From Brevundimonas sp. UBA7664 (lineage in GTDB: Bacteria > Pseudomonadota > Alphaproteobacteria > Caulobacterales > Caulobacteraceae): 64,000 nt of DNA. Location of the stretch: NCBI RefSeq assembly GCF_002483305.1, contig NZ_DLHQ01000026.1:1-64000 (forward strand). The letters run 5' to 3'. Position numbers and translations under genes: made by a program. This document shows, one piece after another, positions 20,313-27,829 of this stretch (position 1 is the first letter of the stretch; each line of letters begins with the position of its first letter). Under the pieces are notes generated by a model. It ran no database searches. It worked only from the letters and a program-made list of their open reading frames with translations, and had not been told where the DNA came from.

Positions 20313-21418
20313 CACATCACCTCGATTTCGGCCTGCAGGGCGCCGGCGGCCTTGATGGCCTGCAGGATGCTGATCATGTCGCGGGGGCTGACGCCGAGGG
20401 CGTTGAGGCCGTTGACCAGGGTGGACAGGGAGGCGCCGCCGCCGACGATGCGCATCTCGCGGCCCAGCTCCTCCTCGACCGCGACATCGGTCTGGGGCAG
20501 GACGACGGTCTCGCCGCCGCGGCTGAAGGGGGTGGGCTGGCTCGCCTGCGGGTTCTCCTGCACCGAGATGGTCAGATTGCCCTGGGCGATGGCGACCGTG
20601 GAGACGCGGACGGCGTCGCCCATGACGATGACCCCATTGACCTCGTCGATGATCACCCGGGCGGGCGAGTCCACCATGACCTCGAGGTTCTCGACCCGGC
20701 TGATGAAGCCGGCCATGCCCATCTGGCCCGGGGCGCGCAGGGCGACGACGGTGCCGTTCTCGGCCAGGGCGGAGTTCGGATAGACCTGGTTGATCGCGGC
20801 GGCCATGCGTTGGGCCGTGGTGAAGTCGGGATTGCGCAGGGTCAGGCGGACCTCGGTCATATTGGCGAGGTGAAAGCCGGTCTCCAGCTCGACCGTGGCG
20901 CCCGAGGCGATACGGCCGGCGGTGGGGACGCCGCGCGTGACCGAAGAGCCGGAGGCGCCGCCGCCCGACACCGCGCCGGTCTGGATCGATCCCTGCGCCA
21001 CCGCATAAACCTGACCGTCGGCGCCCTGCAGGCTGGTGACGAGCAGGGTGCCGCCCAGCAAGCTCTTGGCGTCGCACATCGAGGCGACGTTGACGTCGAT
21101 ACGGGAGCCCGGGGTGGCGAAGGGCGGCAGTTCGGCCGTCACCATGATGGCGGCCATGTTCTTGGAGTTGGCGTTGGCCCCGCGGATGTTGACGCCGAGA
21201 CGCTCGGTCATGCCCTCGAGCGACTGGCGGGTGAAGGGGCAGTTGCGCAGGCTGTCGCCCGTGCCGTTCAGTCCGACCACGAGGCCGTAACCGACCAGCT
21301 GGTTGGAGCGGACCCCCTCGATCGCGGCGATGTCCTTGATGCGCGACTGGGCCAGGACCGGGGACGCGAATCCGGCCAGGGCGGCGGCGGTCAGGAGCGA
21401 GGCGAGCAGTTTCTGCAT
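20312..21418 (-). CDS. flgI: Flagellar P-ring protein FlgI
   Basis: FlgI forms the periplasmic P ring around the flagellar rod. The 368-residue precursor has a signal peptide (MQKLLASLLTAAALAGFASP, cleavage after VLA) and the family blocks SRIKDIAAIEGVRSNQLVGY, GLVVGLNGTGDS, NANSKNMAAIMVTAELPPFA, SRIDVNVAS and VNGLNALGVSPRDMISILQA. The start is ATG 21418: the sigma-54 promoter at 21455-21470 places transcription initiation near 21444, so the longer ATG at 21445 would lie at or before the mRNA 5' end. It heads the operon flgI-flgJ-flbY and diverges from fliX. Confidence 0.96.
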   Translation of the reverse strand: MQKLLASLLTAAALAGFASPVLAQSRIKDIAAIEGVRSNQLVGYGLVVGLNGTGDSLRNCPFTRQSLEGMTERLGVNIRGANANSKNMAAIMVTAELPPFATPGSRIDVNVASMCDAKSLLGGTLLVTSLQGADGQVYAVAQGSIQTGAVSGGGASGSSVTRGVPTAGRIASGATVELETGFHLANMTEVRLTLRNPDFTTAQRMAAAINQVYPNSALAENGTVVALRAPGQMGMAGFISRVENLEVMVDSPARVIIDEVNGVIVMGDAVRVSTVAIAQGNLTISVQENPQASQPTPFSRGGETVVLPQTDVAVEEELGREMRIVGGGASLSTLVNGLNALGVSPRDMISILQAIKAAGALQAEIEVM

Positions 21419-21454
21419 AGGCGGGGCGTCCACGGACTGTTGCATCCCCTGTCA

Positions 21455-21470
21455 TGCGAGGGACGTGCCA
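21455..21470 (-). promoter_or_regulatory. Sigma-54 promoter for flgI
   Basis: On the minus strand the sequence is TGGCACGTCCCTCGCA, with the invariant GG and GC exactly 10 bases apart and only one departure (TCGC for TTGC) from the sigma-54 consensus. The predicted start is about 26 nt before ATG 21418. Caulobacter P-ring genes are class III, sigma-54-dependent genes, so this is the expected promoter type. Confidence 0.8.
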
Positions 21471-21523
21471 GTGGAAATCTTCTATAAAAACAGTCGAAAG
21501 GTGCTCGCGGGGCGGGGCGGCAG

Positions 21524-21538
21524 CGGCAGAAACTGCCG
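21524..21538. promoter_or_regulatory. FlbD-type (ftr) palindrome between flgI and fliX
   Basis: CGGCAGAAACTGCCG is a perfect inverted repeat (CGGCAG, AAA, CTGCCG). It resembles the Caulobacter ftr element bound by the sigma-54 activator FlbD, as I recall that consensus (CGGC..AAA..GC.G). It lies about 54-83 bp upstream of the flgI sigma-54 promoter and about 64 bp before the fliX ATG, so it could activate flgI and affect fliX. Confidence 0.65.
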
Positions 21539-21601
21539 GGCCGTTAACCAAACGGTGACGGGGGCCACCGATGTTCGGCTGATGTGCTGGAGTCGCTTTC
21601 C

Positions 21602-22027
21602 ATGAAGGTCACAGGCCCATCCGGACCGTCGTCCGCCCAGGGGACCCGAGCCGCGCGCCCCGGCGCCGGTTTCTCGGTGCCTTCGGCCGGCGCCGCCGCT
21701 TCCGCCGCCGCCGCGAGCCCGGCCTCGGCCCCGGCCGGCGTGGCCAACGTTTCGGCCCTGATGGCCCTGCAGGGGGTCGAGGACGTCACCGAACGCCGCC
21801 GGCGCGCGATCCGGCGCGGCGGCGGCCTGCTGGACCGGCTGGAAGAGCTGAAGCTGGCCCTGTTGCAGGGCGAGGCCGGCGAGGGCGCCCTGGAGCGGCT
21901 GACCCGCACGTTGCGCGAGGAACGGCCGATCGATGCGGACGCGGGCCTCAACGCGCTGCTGGACCAGATCGATCTGCGGGCCGCGGTGGAGCTGGCCAAG
22001 GCGGATCTACGCCGCAGTGCAGCATAA
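21602..22027 (+). CDS. fliX: Flagellar assembly regulator FliX
   Basis: FliX couples completion of the early flagellar basal body to class III/IV gene expression by controlling FlbD. The 141-residue protein starts MKVTGPSG, has a low-complexity Ala/Pro/Ser stretch to about residue 45, then the conserved C-terminal helices (ALMALQGVEDVTERRRRAIR, GGGLLDRLEELKLALLQGE, LNALLDQIDLRAAVELAKAD). Divergence from flgI and position before dksA match Caulobacter. ATG 21602 gives the usual N-terminus. TTAACC, a CtrA half-site, occurs at 21542-21547, but no full CtrA box was found. Confidence 0.92.
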   Translation: MKVTGPSGPSSAQGTRAARPGAGFSVPSAGAAASAAAASPASAPAGVANVSALMALQGVEDVTERRRRAIRRGGGLLDRLEELKLALLQGEAGEGALERLTRTLREERPIDADAGLNALLDQIDLRAAVELAKADLRRSAA

Positions 22028-22200
22028 GCCTTCGTAATCCCTTGCGAAAATCGGTTGGGCGAGCCTCGAGTGATGAAGAAATGTCACGCTCGCCGCAGGA
22101 CTGTCAGCTTCAGCGGTCACGCTCGCGCGAGCGTTGTTGCCGCGACTCTTCGTCATCCCTATAGGCAGGGCTGCGCCACAGGGGGGCGCTGTTAAAGACC

Positions 22201-22644
22201 GTGAGTGCGATTATGACCGCATTGGCGTCTGTGATCGTCGAGCCGGCCGCGTACAGGCCGTCCGACGACGAGCCGTTCATGAACGAGCGGCAGCTCGCCT
22301 ACTTCAAGGGCAAGCTGATGGACTGGAAGGATGACATCCTTCGCGAGTCCAAGGGGACTGTCGTCAACCTGAAGGCCGAGACGGAGAATCATCCGGATCT
22401 GGTCGACCGGGCGTCGTCGGAATCCGACCGGGCGCTGGAGCTGCGGACGCGCGACCGCCAGCGCAAGCTGATCTCCAAGATCGACGAGGCGCTACGGCGC
22501 ATCGAGGACGGCTCCTACGGCTATTGCGAGGAGACCGGCGAGCCGATCAGCCTCGGACGGCTGGAGGCCCGCCCCACGGCGACGCTGTCCGTCGAGGCCC
22601 AGGAGCGGCATGAGCGCCGCGAGCGGGTTCACCGGGACGACTGA
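22201..22644 (+). CDS. dksA: RNA polymerase-binding transcription factor DksA
   Basis: DksA enters the RNA polymerase secondary channel and works with ppGpp. The 147-residue protein has the coiled coil (NERQLAYFKGKLMDWKDDIL ... DRASSESDRALELRTRDRQR) and the C-terminal finger YGYCEETGEPISLGRLEARP. Only the first of the four zinc-ligand cysteines remains (CEET ... SVEA), a form known in alphaproteobacteria such as Rhodobacter and still functional there. GTG 22201 is used; ATG 22213 is an alternative. The 173-nt gap from fliX holds no recognised element. Confidence 0.9.
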   Translation: MSAIMTALASVIVEPAAYRPSDDEPFMNERQLAYFKGKLMDWKDDILRESKGTVVNLKAETENHPDLVDRASSESDRALELRTRDRQRKLISKIDEALRRIEDGSYGYCEETGEPISLGRLEARPTATLSVEAQERHERRERVHRDD

Positions 22645-22653
22645 CGCAACAGC

Positions 22654-22668
22654 GTTCATTCGACGTTC
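22654..22668 (+). promoter_or_regulatory. Candidate LexA (SOS) box
   Basis: GTTCATTCGACGTTC is an exact GTTC-N7-GTTC. It lies 47 nt upstream of the ATG at 22716, in the short gap after dksA, where a promoter for that gene would be. TTGACC at 22670-22675 is a possible -35 element immediately beyond it. Sequence match is exact; function is inferred. Confidence 0.55.
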
Positions 22669-22715
22669 ATTGACCCCGCGATCATCTGGCATGACGCGGG
22701 TCGGGGAGATCGTTG

Positions 22716-23153
22716 ATGAAACGGTGGATGATCGGGGCCGGATTCTGCCTTCTGGCCGTCTCGGGGACGGCTGTTCAGGCCCAGGACAATGATGCCCCCG
22801 CGTCGGCCCCGGGATTTTCCTTCTGGGGGACCGGCAGCGGGGCCTATTTCTATCACAGGCTTTCCGGCGACTGCGCCACGGTGGACCACAGCCACGGCCG
22901 AAACGCCGCCTGGGGCCGCTGGATCATGCCGCTGGCCGCCGTTGTCGAGGATGGTCCGGAGGAGGCCGCCAGCGGCGCCGCCGTCCTGCGCTTTCGGTGC
23001 GTGGATGGATCAGAGTGCATCCAGCGCGGCCATCTCACCAATGTCACCGGGCAGGCCAGCGACCACGCCATCCCGTTCGAGACGATGGACAGGGCGCGCG
23101 CGTTCTCGCGGCAGGTCGCCGCGCTGAGGATGGCCTGCGAAGCCCCCGGTTGA
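22716..23153 (+). CDS. Small secreted protein of unknown function behind a LexA box
   Basis: The 145-residue protein has a signal peptide (MKRWMIGAGFCLLAVSGTAV, cleavage after VQA) and a mature domain with Cys in GDCATVD, FRCVDGSECIQ and RMACEAPG, suggesting periplasmic disulphides. No family is recognised. GGGGAG at 22702-22707 selects ATG 22716 over the TTG one codon earlier. An exact LexA box precedes it, so it may be induced by DNA damage. gltX starts 65 nt downstream in the same direction. Confidence 0.7.
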   Translation: MKRWMIGAGFCLLAVSGTAVQAQDNDAPASAPGFSFWGTGSGAYFYHRLSGDCATVDHSHGRNAAWGRWIMPLAAVVEDGPEEAASGAAVLRFRCVDGSECIQRGHLTNVTGQASDHAIPFETMDRARAFSRQVAALRMACEAPG

Positions 23154-23218
23154 CCACGCCGCCTTGACTTCGCCGGGTTGGAGCGCGACCTAGCCGCCTC
23201 GCGTTTCAAGGTCTCTCC

Positions 23219-24568
23219 ATGTCCGTCAAGGTCCGTTTCGCCCCGTCGCCGACGGGTAGGCTGCACGTCGGCAATGTCCGCACTGCTCTCGTGAACTGGA
23301 TGTTCGCCAAGGGGCAGGGCGGCAAATTCGTGCTGCGCATCGACGATACCGATCTGGCGCGGTCCACGCCGGAGTTCGAACAGGGCATCGAGGATGACCT
23401 GACCTGGCTGGGCCTGGTCTGGGACGAACGCCACAACCAGTCGAAGCGGTTCGACCGCTATGAAAACGCCGCGGCGCGTCTGAAGGCGGCCGGGCGGCTT
23501 TACCCCTGCTACGACACCTCCGAGGAGCTGGACCGACGCCGCAAGGTGCAGCTGTCGCGCGGCCTGCCGCCGATCTACGACCGGGCCGCCCTGGCCCTGA
23601 CCGAAGCGGAGAAGGCGGCGTATGAGGCCGAGGGGCGCAAACCGCACTGGCGCTTCAAGCTGGACGGCCGCCGCGTGGCCTGGGAAGACCTGTCGCGCGG
23701 TCATGCCGAGGTGGATACGGCGTCGATGTCGGACCCGGTGCTGATCCGCGAGGACGGGCTGTTCCTCTACACCCTGCCGTCGGTCGTCGATGACCTCGAC
23801 ATGGCCATCACCCATGTGATCCGCGGCGAGGACCATGTCACCAATACCGGGGCCCAGATCGAGATCTTCGAGGCGCTGATCGGCGAGGGCTGGGGCGGCC
23901 CGGTTCCGGCCTTCGCCCACATGCCCCTGCTGGTCGGCGAGGACGGGCAGGCGCTGTCGAAGCGGCTGGGGTCGCTGTCGATCGCCGAGATGCGCGATCA
24001 GGGCTATGAGCCGATCGCCATCACCAGCCACCTGGGCCGGATCGGCACCAGTGATCCGCTGGAGGTGGGGGAGTCCATCGACGCGCTCGGCGCCAGCTTC
24101 GCCTTCTCGAAAATGGGCCGGTCGCCGGCGCGCTACGACACCGCCGATCTGGATCGTCTGAACGCCCAGGCGCTGCACGCCATGCCGTATGCGGTGGCGC
24201 GGCCACGGCTGACGGATCTGGGCGCCGATTTGGGTGAAGCCTTCTGGAACGGGGTGCGTGGCAACCTTCAGAAGTTCGCTGATGTCATTGAAATGGCGAC
24301 TATCGTTCGAGGTCCGGTCACGCCGTTGATCGAGGACCCGGCCTTCGCCGCGGCGGCGCTGGCGGCCCTGCCGGAGACCATCGACGAGACCCTGTGGCCG
24401 GTCTGGACGGCGGCGGTGAAGGAGGCGACGGGGGCCAAGGGCAAGGCCCTGTTCATGCCGTTGCGGATGATGATCACCGGCCAGCAGCACGGTCCGGACA
24501 TGGCGACCCTGGCGCCGATGATCGGGCGCGAGCGGATCGTGAAGCGTCTGAGCGGCGAAACGGCCTGA
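23219..24568 (+). CDS. gltX: Glutamate-tRNA ligase
   Basis: The 449-residue class I synthetase begins SVKVRFAPSPTGRLHVGNVR (HIGH-type motif at residues 9-20) and has the KMSKS equivalent GQALSKRLGSLSI near residue 244. The central IDDTDLARS and HVIRGEDHVTNT blocks are diagnostic. Alphaproteobacteria often carry two GltX paralogues, one of which mainly charges tRNA-Gln for later amidation; the LSKRLGSLSI form resembles that second type, as I recall, but specificity cannot be settled here. A bidirectional hairpin terminator follows 23 nt after the stop. Confidence 0.95.
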   Translation: MSVKVRFAPSPTGRLHVGNVRTALVNWMFAKGQGGKFVLRIDDTDLARSTPEFEQGIEDDLTWLGLVWDERHNQSKRFDRYENAAARLKAAGRLYPCYDTSEELDRRRKVQLSRGLPPIYDRAALALTEAEKAAYEAEGRKPHWRFKLDGRRVAWEDLSRGHAEVDTASMSDPVLIREDGLFLYTLPSVVDDLDMAITHVIRGEDHVTNTGAQIEIFEALIGEGWGGPVPAFAHMPLLVGEDGQALSKRLGSLSIAEMRDQGYEPIAITSHLGRIGTSDPLEVGESIDALGASFAFSKMGRSPARYDTADLDRLNAQALHAMPYAVARPRLTDLGADLGEAFWNGVRGNLQKFADVIEMATIVRGPVTPLIEDPAFAAAALAALPETIDETLWPVWTAAVKEATGAKGKALFMPLRMMITGQQHGPDMATLAPMIGRERIVKRLSGETA

Positions 24569-24590
24569 GGCCTTCCACCGCGGGGTCTAC

Positions 24591-24628
24591 GAAAAAGGGC
24601 CGCCCCCGGATCGGGGGCGGCCCTTTTC
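24591..24628. terminator. Bidirectional rho-independent terminator
   Basis: A strong GC-rich hairpin, GGGCCGCCCCC / GGGGGCGGCCC with loop GGAT, is flanked by A5 on the left and T4 on the right. It can therefore end both gltX (plus) and the convergent small secreted-protein gene (minus). Confidence 0.9.
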
Positions 24629-24646
24629 TGATCGTGCGTCGGCGGA

Positions 24647-24943
24647 TCAGGCGTTGCAGGCGGCGATCTGTTCGGCCGACAGGACGTCGCCCTTGTAGCT
24701 GAACGACGACACGGCGCCGAAGCGGGCCACGACGCGGCGGCAGGCGCGGGTCGCGGGCTGGCTGGTGCCGCCGGTGGCGGTGCAGGATGCGCCGTCGCAG
24801 CGCCAGGTGGCGCCGTCGATGATGGTGCGGCTGGCCGGGGCGCGGGCGGCGTCGGCGAGGACAGCGCTGGTGGCGGGGGCCGAGGTCTGGGCGAAGGCGG
24901 GGGCGGCGGCGAACAGGGCCGCGGCGATGAGCAGAGCGCGCAT
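24647..24943 (-). CDS. Small secreted protein, CC_3452-like family
   Basis: The 98-residue protein has a signal peptide ending PAFA, then a short domain with GATWRCDGASCTATGGTSQP and a C-terminal EQIAACNA. Four cysteines probably form two periplasmic disulphides. The pattern (TWRCDG..CTA, CRRVVARFG, ending CNA) recalls the Caulobacterales CC_3452 family of unknown function. ATG 24943 follows a GGAG-type site. Confidence 0.7.
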   Translation of the reverse strand: MRALLIAAALFAAAPAFAQTSAPATSAVLADAARAPASRTIIDGATWRCDGASCTATGGTSQPATRACRRVVARFGAVSSFSYKGDVLSAEQIAACNA

Positions 24944-25071
24944 GGGGGAGGTCTCCGGTTTGGGCGGGCGCGGTTATCCGCCCCGCATCGCCAGTGTCCG
25001 TTTTCATACGCAACTGTCAAGGTGCGTAGCTAAAAGAAACGGATCAACCCGGCTGACTGACCATTGATTAC

Positions 25072-25674
25072 TTATCGGCGATCATGTTGCAAGTGCGGCA
25101 TCTCGCCCGCGCCCTGCATGGCCTCGATCGCGGCCTCGACCGTGTCGCAGACGACCCAGGCCTGGCGGAAGCTGTCGGGGGTCATCCGCTCGGCGATGCT
25201 GTGCTCCATCACCGCCAGCAGGGGCTCCCAGAAGCCGTTGAGATTGAGGAAGATCACCGGCTTGGCATGCAGGTCCAGCCGCTTCCACGACAGCACCTCG
25301 ATGACCTCTTCCAGGGTGCCGACGCCGCCGGGGGCGACCACGAAGGCGTCGGACTGGTCGTACATGATGGTCTTGCGCTCGTGCATCGACGGCACGATCA
25401 GGGTCTCGACGTCGTCGAACAGACGCTCGCGGCTGCGCAGGAAGCCCGGCATGACGCCCAGCACCCGGCCGCCGGCCGCGTGGGCCGCGCGGGCCGAGGC
25501 GCCCATCAGGCCGACGCCGCCGCCGCCATAGACCAGCCGCCAGCCGGCCGCCGCCGTCTGGGCCCCGAAGGCGCGGGCGGCCTCGGTGTAGGCCGGGTCG
25601 GACAGCTCCGAAGACCCGCAGAACAGGCAGACGGACTGACCGTCAAAAGGCTGGATGGCGGCAGGCGAAGACAT
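25072..25674 (-). CDS. LOG family protein (putative cytokinin riboside 5'-monophosphate phosphoribohydrolase)
   Basis: The 200-residue protein has the LOG/TIGR00730 Rossmann-like fold: VCLFCGSSELSDPAYTEAAR, YGGGGVGLMGA, VLGVMPGFL, MHERKTIMYDQSDAFVVAPG and the active-site motif PGGVGTLEEVIEVLSW. Family members cleave the N-glycosidic bond of purine nucleoside monophosphates; in bacteria the physiological substrate is often AMP or another nucleotide. ATG 25674 is chosen because the Rossmann start follows directly. It diverges from the lipoprotein gene at 25756. Confidence 0.93.
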   Translation of the reverse strand: MSSPAAIQPFDGQSVCLFCGSSELSDPAYTEAARAFGAQTAAAGWRLVYGGGGVGLMGASARAAHAAGGRVLGVMPGFLRSRERLFDDVETLIVPSMHERKTIMYDQSDAFVVAPGGVGTLEEVIEVLSWKRLDLHAKPVIFLNLNGFWEPLLAVMEHSIAERMTPDSFRQAWVVCDTVEAAIEAMQGAGEMPHLQHDRR

Positions 25675-25755
25675 GGGGCCTCGGGAACGGATGGGAGACA
25701 GCGGCCGTGCCGGCGCGCTATCTGGACCGCTACTCCTAGCGGTCGGAGGCATGCG

Positions 25756-26511
25756 ATGAAACGGGCCATGTTCGACAAGGCGATTCTGGCGGTTCTGTTG
25801 TGCGTCGCGAGCGCCGCCTGTTCTCCGCCCGCCACGCCGGCGGCCGAGAAGCCCCGGGGCCCCGGGGCGGTCGAGGGCTGGACCCGTCCGCCGATGATCG
25901 TGTCGGTCCAGCGCATGTCGGGCGGCCTGATCTTCACCGGCCGGGCGGAGCCGGGCGCCCGCGTCGTGCTGCGCAGCGATTCGGGGCCCGCCTACGCCGC
26001 GGCGGCCGACGGCGAGGGACGGTTCGAGATTCGCATGACGCCGCCGGCGGGCGACCTGCTGCTGCGGCCCGAGACCCAGGTGGGCCAGGACGCGGTCCCG
26101 GCGCCGGAGCGGCTGCTGATCGTGGCCGGGGGGCGGGGGCCCGTGGCGATCCTGCGGGCGGGCGGCGCGACCCGGCGGTTGGACCGGGCGCCGGCGCTCG
26201 GCGCGGTCGACAGCGACGGGCGGATGCGGCTCGCCTCCGGGCGAAATTCCCCGGCCGACACGCCGGTCGACCTTCAGACCGGCGGCGAGACGGTTCAGGT
26301 GACTCCCGACACATCAGGCCGCTGGAGCCTGGTGCTGACCCCCGCGACGGGACCGGACGAGATCCGGGTCGGCGGGCGGACCTTCGCCTGGCCCGGCGAC
26401 GGGGCGGCGGACGCGGCGCCGCGGGTCGAACGGGCCGGCGCCGGCTGGCGGGTGGTCTGGAGCGGCCCGGCGGGCGGGCGGCAGACGACATGGCTGCCCG
26501 ACGCGGACTGA
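25756..26511 (+). CDS. Putative lipoprotein of unknown function
   Basis: The 251-residue protein starts MKRAMFDKAILAVLLCVASA with a lipobox-like SAAC at residues 19-22, so it is probably a lipoprotein. The mature part is strand-rich and holds two Ig-like repeats (GGLIFTGRAEPGARVVLRSD; FEIRMTPPAGDLLLRPE), consistent with a periplasmic beta-sandwich domain. GGAGG at 25745-25749 sets the start. No family name can be given. Confidence 0.65.
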   Translation: MKRAMFDKAILAVLLCVASAACSPPATPAAEKPRGPGAVEGWTRPPMIVSVQRMSGGLIFTGRAEPGARVVLRSDSGPAYAAAADGEGRFEIRMTPPAGDLLLRPETQVGQDAVPAPERLLIVAGGRGPVAILRAGGATRRLDRAPALGAVDSDGRMRLASGRNSPADTPVDLQTGGETVQVTPDTSGRWSLVLTPATGPDEIRVGGRTFAWPGDGAADAAPRVERAGAGWRVVWSGPAGGRQTTWLPDAD

Positions 26512-26516
26512 GAGGG

Positions 26517-26532
26517 TTTACGGACGGTTAAC
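26517..26532 (+). promoter_or_regulatory. CtrA-box-like site
   Basis: TTTA-cggacgg-TTAAC matches the Caulobacterales CtrA consensus TTAA-N7-TTAAC with one mismatch. It starts 6 nt after the lipoprotein stop and no protein gene follows on this strand for 260 nt, only a small hairpin and a terminator. If functional it would drive a short transcript. Confidence 0.35.
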
Positions 26533-26595
26533 CAATTCACGGCATCGGAAGGATGTCTTCCTTCTCGAGGACACCCACCATCACCGAACTTCTTC

Positions 26596-26623
26596 AGCCC
26601 GGCGCTCGCGTCGGGCTTTTTTT
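26596..26623 (+). terminator. Rho-independent terminator
   Basis: AGCCCG / CGGGCT with a GCG/CGT-type inner stem is followed by a run of seven T. It ends transcripts from the lipoprotein gene and, if it exists, the short RNA starting near 26550. It also shields the oppositely oriented tRNA-Asn. Confidence 0.88.
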
Positions 26624-26646
26624 CGATCTGCGATGAAGGGAAAGAG

Positions 26647-26721
26647 TGGCTCCGCGGGTAGGATTCGAACCTACGACCAGCCGATTAACAGTCGGCTGCT
26701 CTACCACTGAGCTACCGCGGA
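26647..26721 (-). tRNA. tRNA-Asn (anticodon GTT)
   Basis: The minus strand folds as a 75-nt tRNA: acceptor TCCGCGG/CCGCGGA, anticodon stem CCGAC/GTCGG around CTGTTAA with anticodon GTT, T-arm with GTTCGAATC, discriminator G and an encoded CCA. A promoter of the housekeeping type precedes it. Confidence 0.97.
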
Positions 26722-26745
26722 ACACTTCCTCTCGGGAAGGCGGGC

Positions 26746-26775
26746 GCTATAGCAGCGCGAGTCAGACTGACGCAA
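26746..26775 (-). promoter_or_regulatory. Housekeeping promoter for tRNA-Asn
   Basis: On the minus strand, TTGCGTC (26775-26769), a 15-nt spacer, and GCTATAGC (26753-26746) fit the Caulobacter consensus TTGaCgS / GCTANAWC, with a spacer one longer than usual. Initiation is expected about 18 nt before the mature tRNA 5' end. Confidence 0.6.
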
Positions 26776-26791
26776 CGGGAAATATCCGATC

Positions 26792-27595
26792 TTGGCCGTG
26801 ATCCGCATCGACGACCCCGAAGATCCGCGCATCGCCGGCTTCCGCGACATCCGCGAGCGGGACCTGACGGGCAGGCAGGGCCTGTTCGTGGCCGAGGGCG
26901 AGGTCGTCCTGAACGTGCTGACGTCGGACCGGTCCCTGTGCCGTCCCGTCGCGCTTTTGCTGGACCGCAAGCGGGTCGAGGGGCTGGCCGGCGTGCTCGC
27001 GCGCCTGGCGGAGGAGACGCCGGTCTATGTCGCCGAGCCGCCGGTGCTGGATGCGATCGCCGGCTTTCACCTGCATCGCGGCATCCTGGCGCTCGGCGAG
27101 AAGCCGCCGGTCCGGACCCTGGAGGCCAGCCTGGCGGAGATGGGGCCGGACGCCGTGGTGGTCGCGGCCTGCGGGATCGGCAACCATGACAACATGGGCG
27201 GCCTGTTCCGCAATGCGGCGGCGTTCGGGGCGGACGCGGTGCTGCTGGACGCGCAGTGCTGCGATCCCTTCTATCGCAAGGCGATCCGGGTGTCGGTCGG
27301 CGCGGTGCTGCGCACGCCGATGGCGGTCGGGCTCGACGCCCTCGCCATGGTCGAGGGTCTGAAGGCGGCGGGGTTCGAGGTCATCGCCCTGACGCCGGGC
27401 GCGCGCGAGCCTCTGGATCGCGCGCCGCGGGGAGGGCGGGTCGCCATCCTGCTGGGACCCGAGGGGCCCGGCCTGTCCCCGGAGGTCATCGCCCGCTGCC
27501 GGCCCGTCGGGATTCCGATGTCAGGCGGCTTTGATTCGCTGAACGTTTCGGTCGCCAGTGGAATTGCGCTGCATCATTTCTCCCGACGGGCGTGA
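26792..27595 (+). CDS. SpoU/TrmH-family RNA methyltransferase
   Basis: The 267-residue protein has an N-terminal substrate-recognition region (RQGLFVAEGEVVLNVL) and a C-terminal SPOUT domain with the three family motifs: NHDNMGGLFRNAAAFGADAV, ILLGPEGPGLS and PMSGGFDSLNVSVASGIALH. It should 2'-O-methylate a ribose in tRNA or rRNA using SAM bound in the trefoil knot. The target is unknown; a second SPOUT gene lies at 62109. TTG 26792 is used, but GTG 26798 is equally possible. Confidence 0.92.
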   Translation: MAVIRIDDPEDPRIAGFRDIRERDLTGRQGLFVAEGEVVLNVLTSDRSLCRPVALLLDRKRVEGLAGVLARLAEETPVYVAEPPVLDAIAGFHLHRGILALGEKPPVRTLEASLAEMGPDAVVVAACGIGNHDNMGGLFRNAAAFGADAVLLDAQCCDPFYRKAIRVSVGAVLRTPMAVGLDALAMVEGLKAAGFEVIALTPGAREPLDRAPRGGRVAILLGPEGPGLSPEVIARCRPVGIPMSGGFDSLNVSVASGIALHHFSRRA

Positions 27596-27685
27596 ATCGA
27601 TCACGGTATTGCGATTAACGCTTTGTACACCTTGATGAACCGGCAAAGCTGTGTCGGTGTGTGGGCGTCCGGGGGGAGTTCAGTC

Positions 27686-27808
27686 ATGTTCGGTGGGGTT
27701 TTCGTCTTCATTCACCGCAATGCGCGCATCGCGCTGGCGGTCGGGATCGTCGCGGCAGGCGTCAGCGCCGCCAGCGTCATCGGCTGGATCACTGCGCCGG
27801 TCGCCTGA
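27686..27808 (+). CDS. Small membrane protein, 40 residues
   Basis: ATG 27686 is preceded by GGGGGGAG at 7 nt, a strong Shine-Dalgarno. The peptide starts MFGGVFVFIHRNARIALAVG and holds one hydrophobic helix rich in Ala, Val and Ile, ending GWITAPVA. Third positions are GC-rich as in neighbouring genes. The longer in-frame start at 27623 lacks a ribosome site. No family is recognised. Confidence 0.55.
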   Translation: MFGGVFVFIHRNARIALAVGIVAAGVSAASVIGWITAPVA

Positions 27809-27829
27809 TCCCCCGCACACGCTGTCCGT

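Noticed and set aside
22028..22200. Leader regulatory RNA before dksA
   Set aside because: Some GC-rich inverted segments, but no recognisable riboswitch fold or terminator.
26553..26639. Mini-ORF starting MSSFSRTPTITELLQ in the tRNA-Asn upstream region
   Set aside because: The GGAAGG site abuts the ATG, and the frame runs through the terminator stem and T-run.
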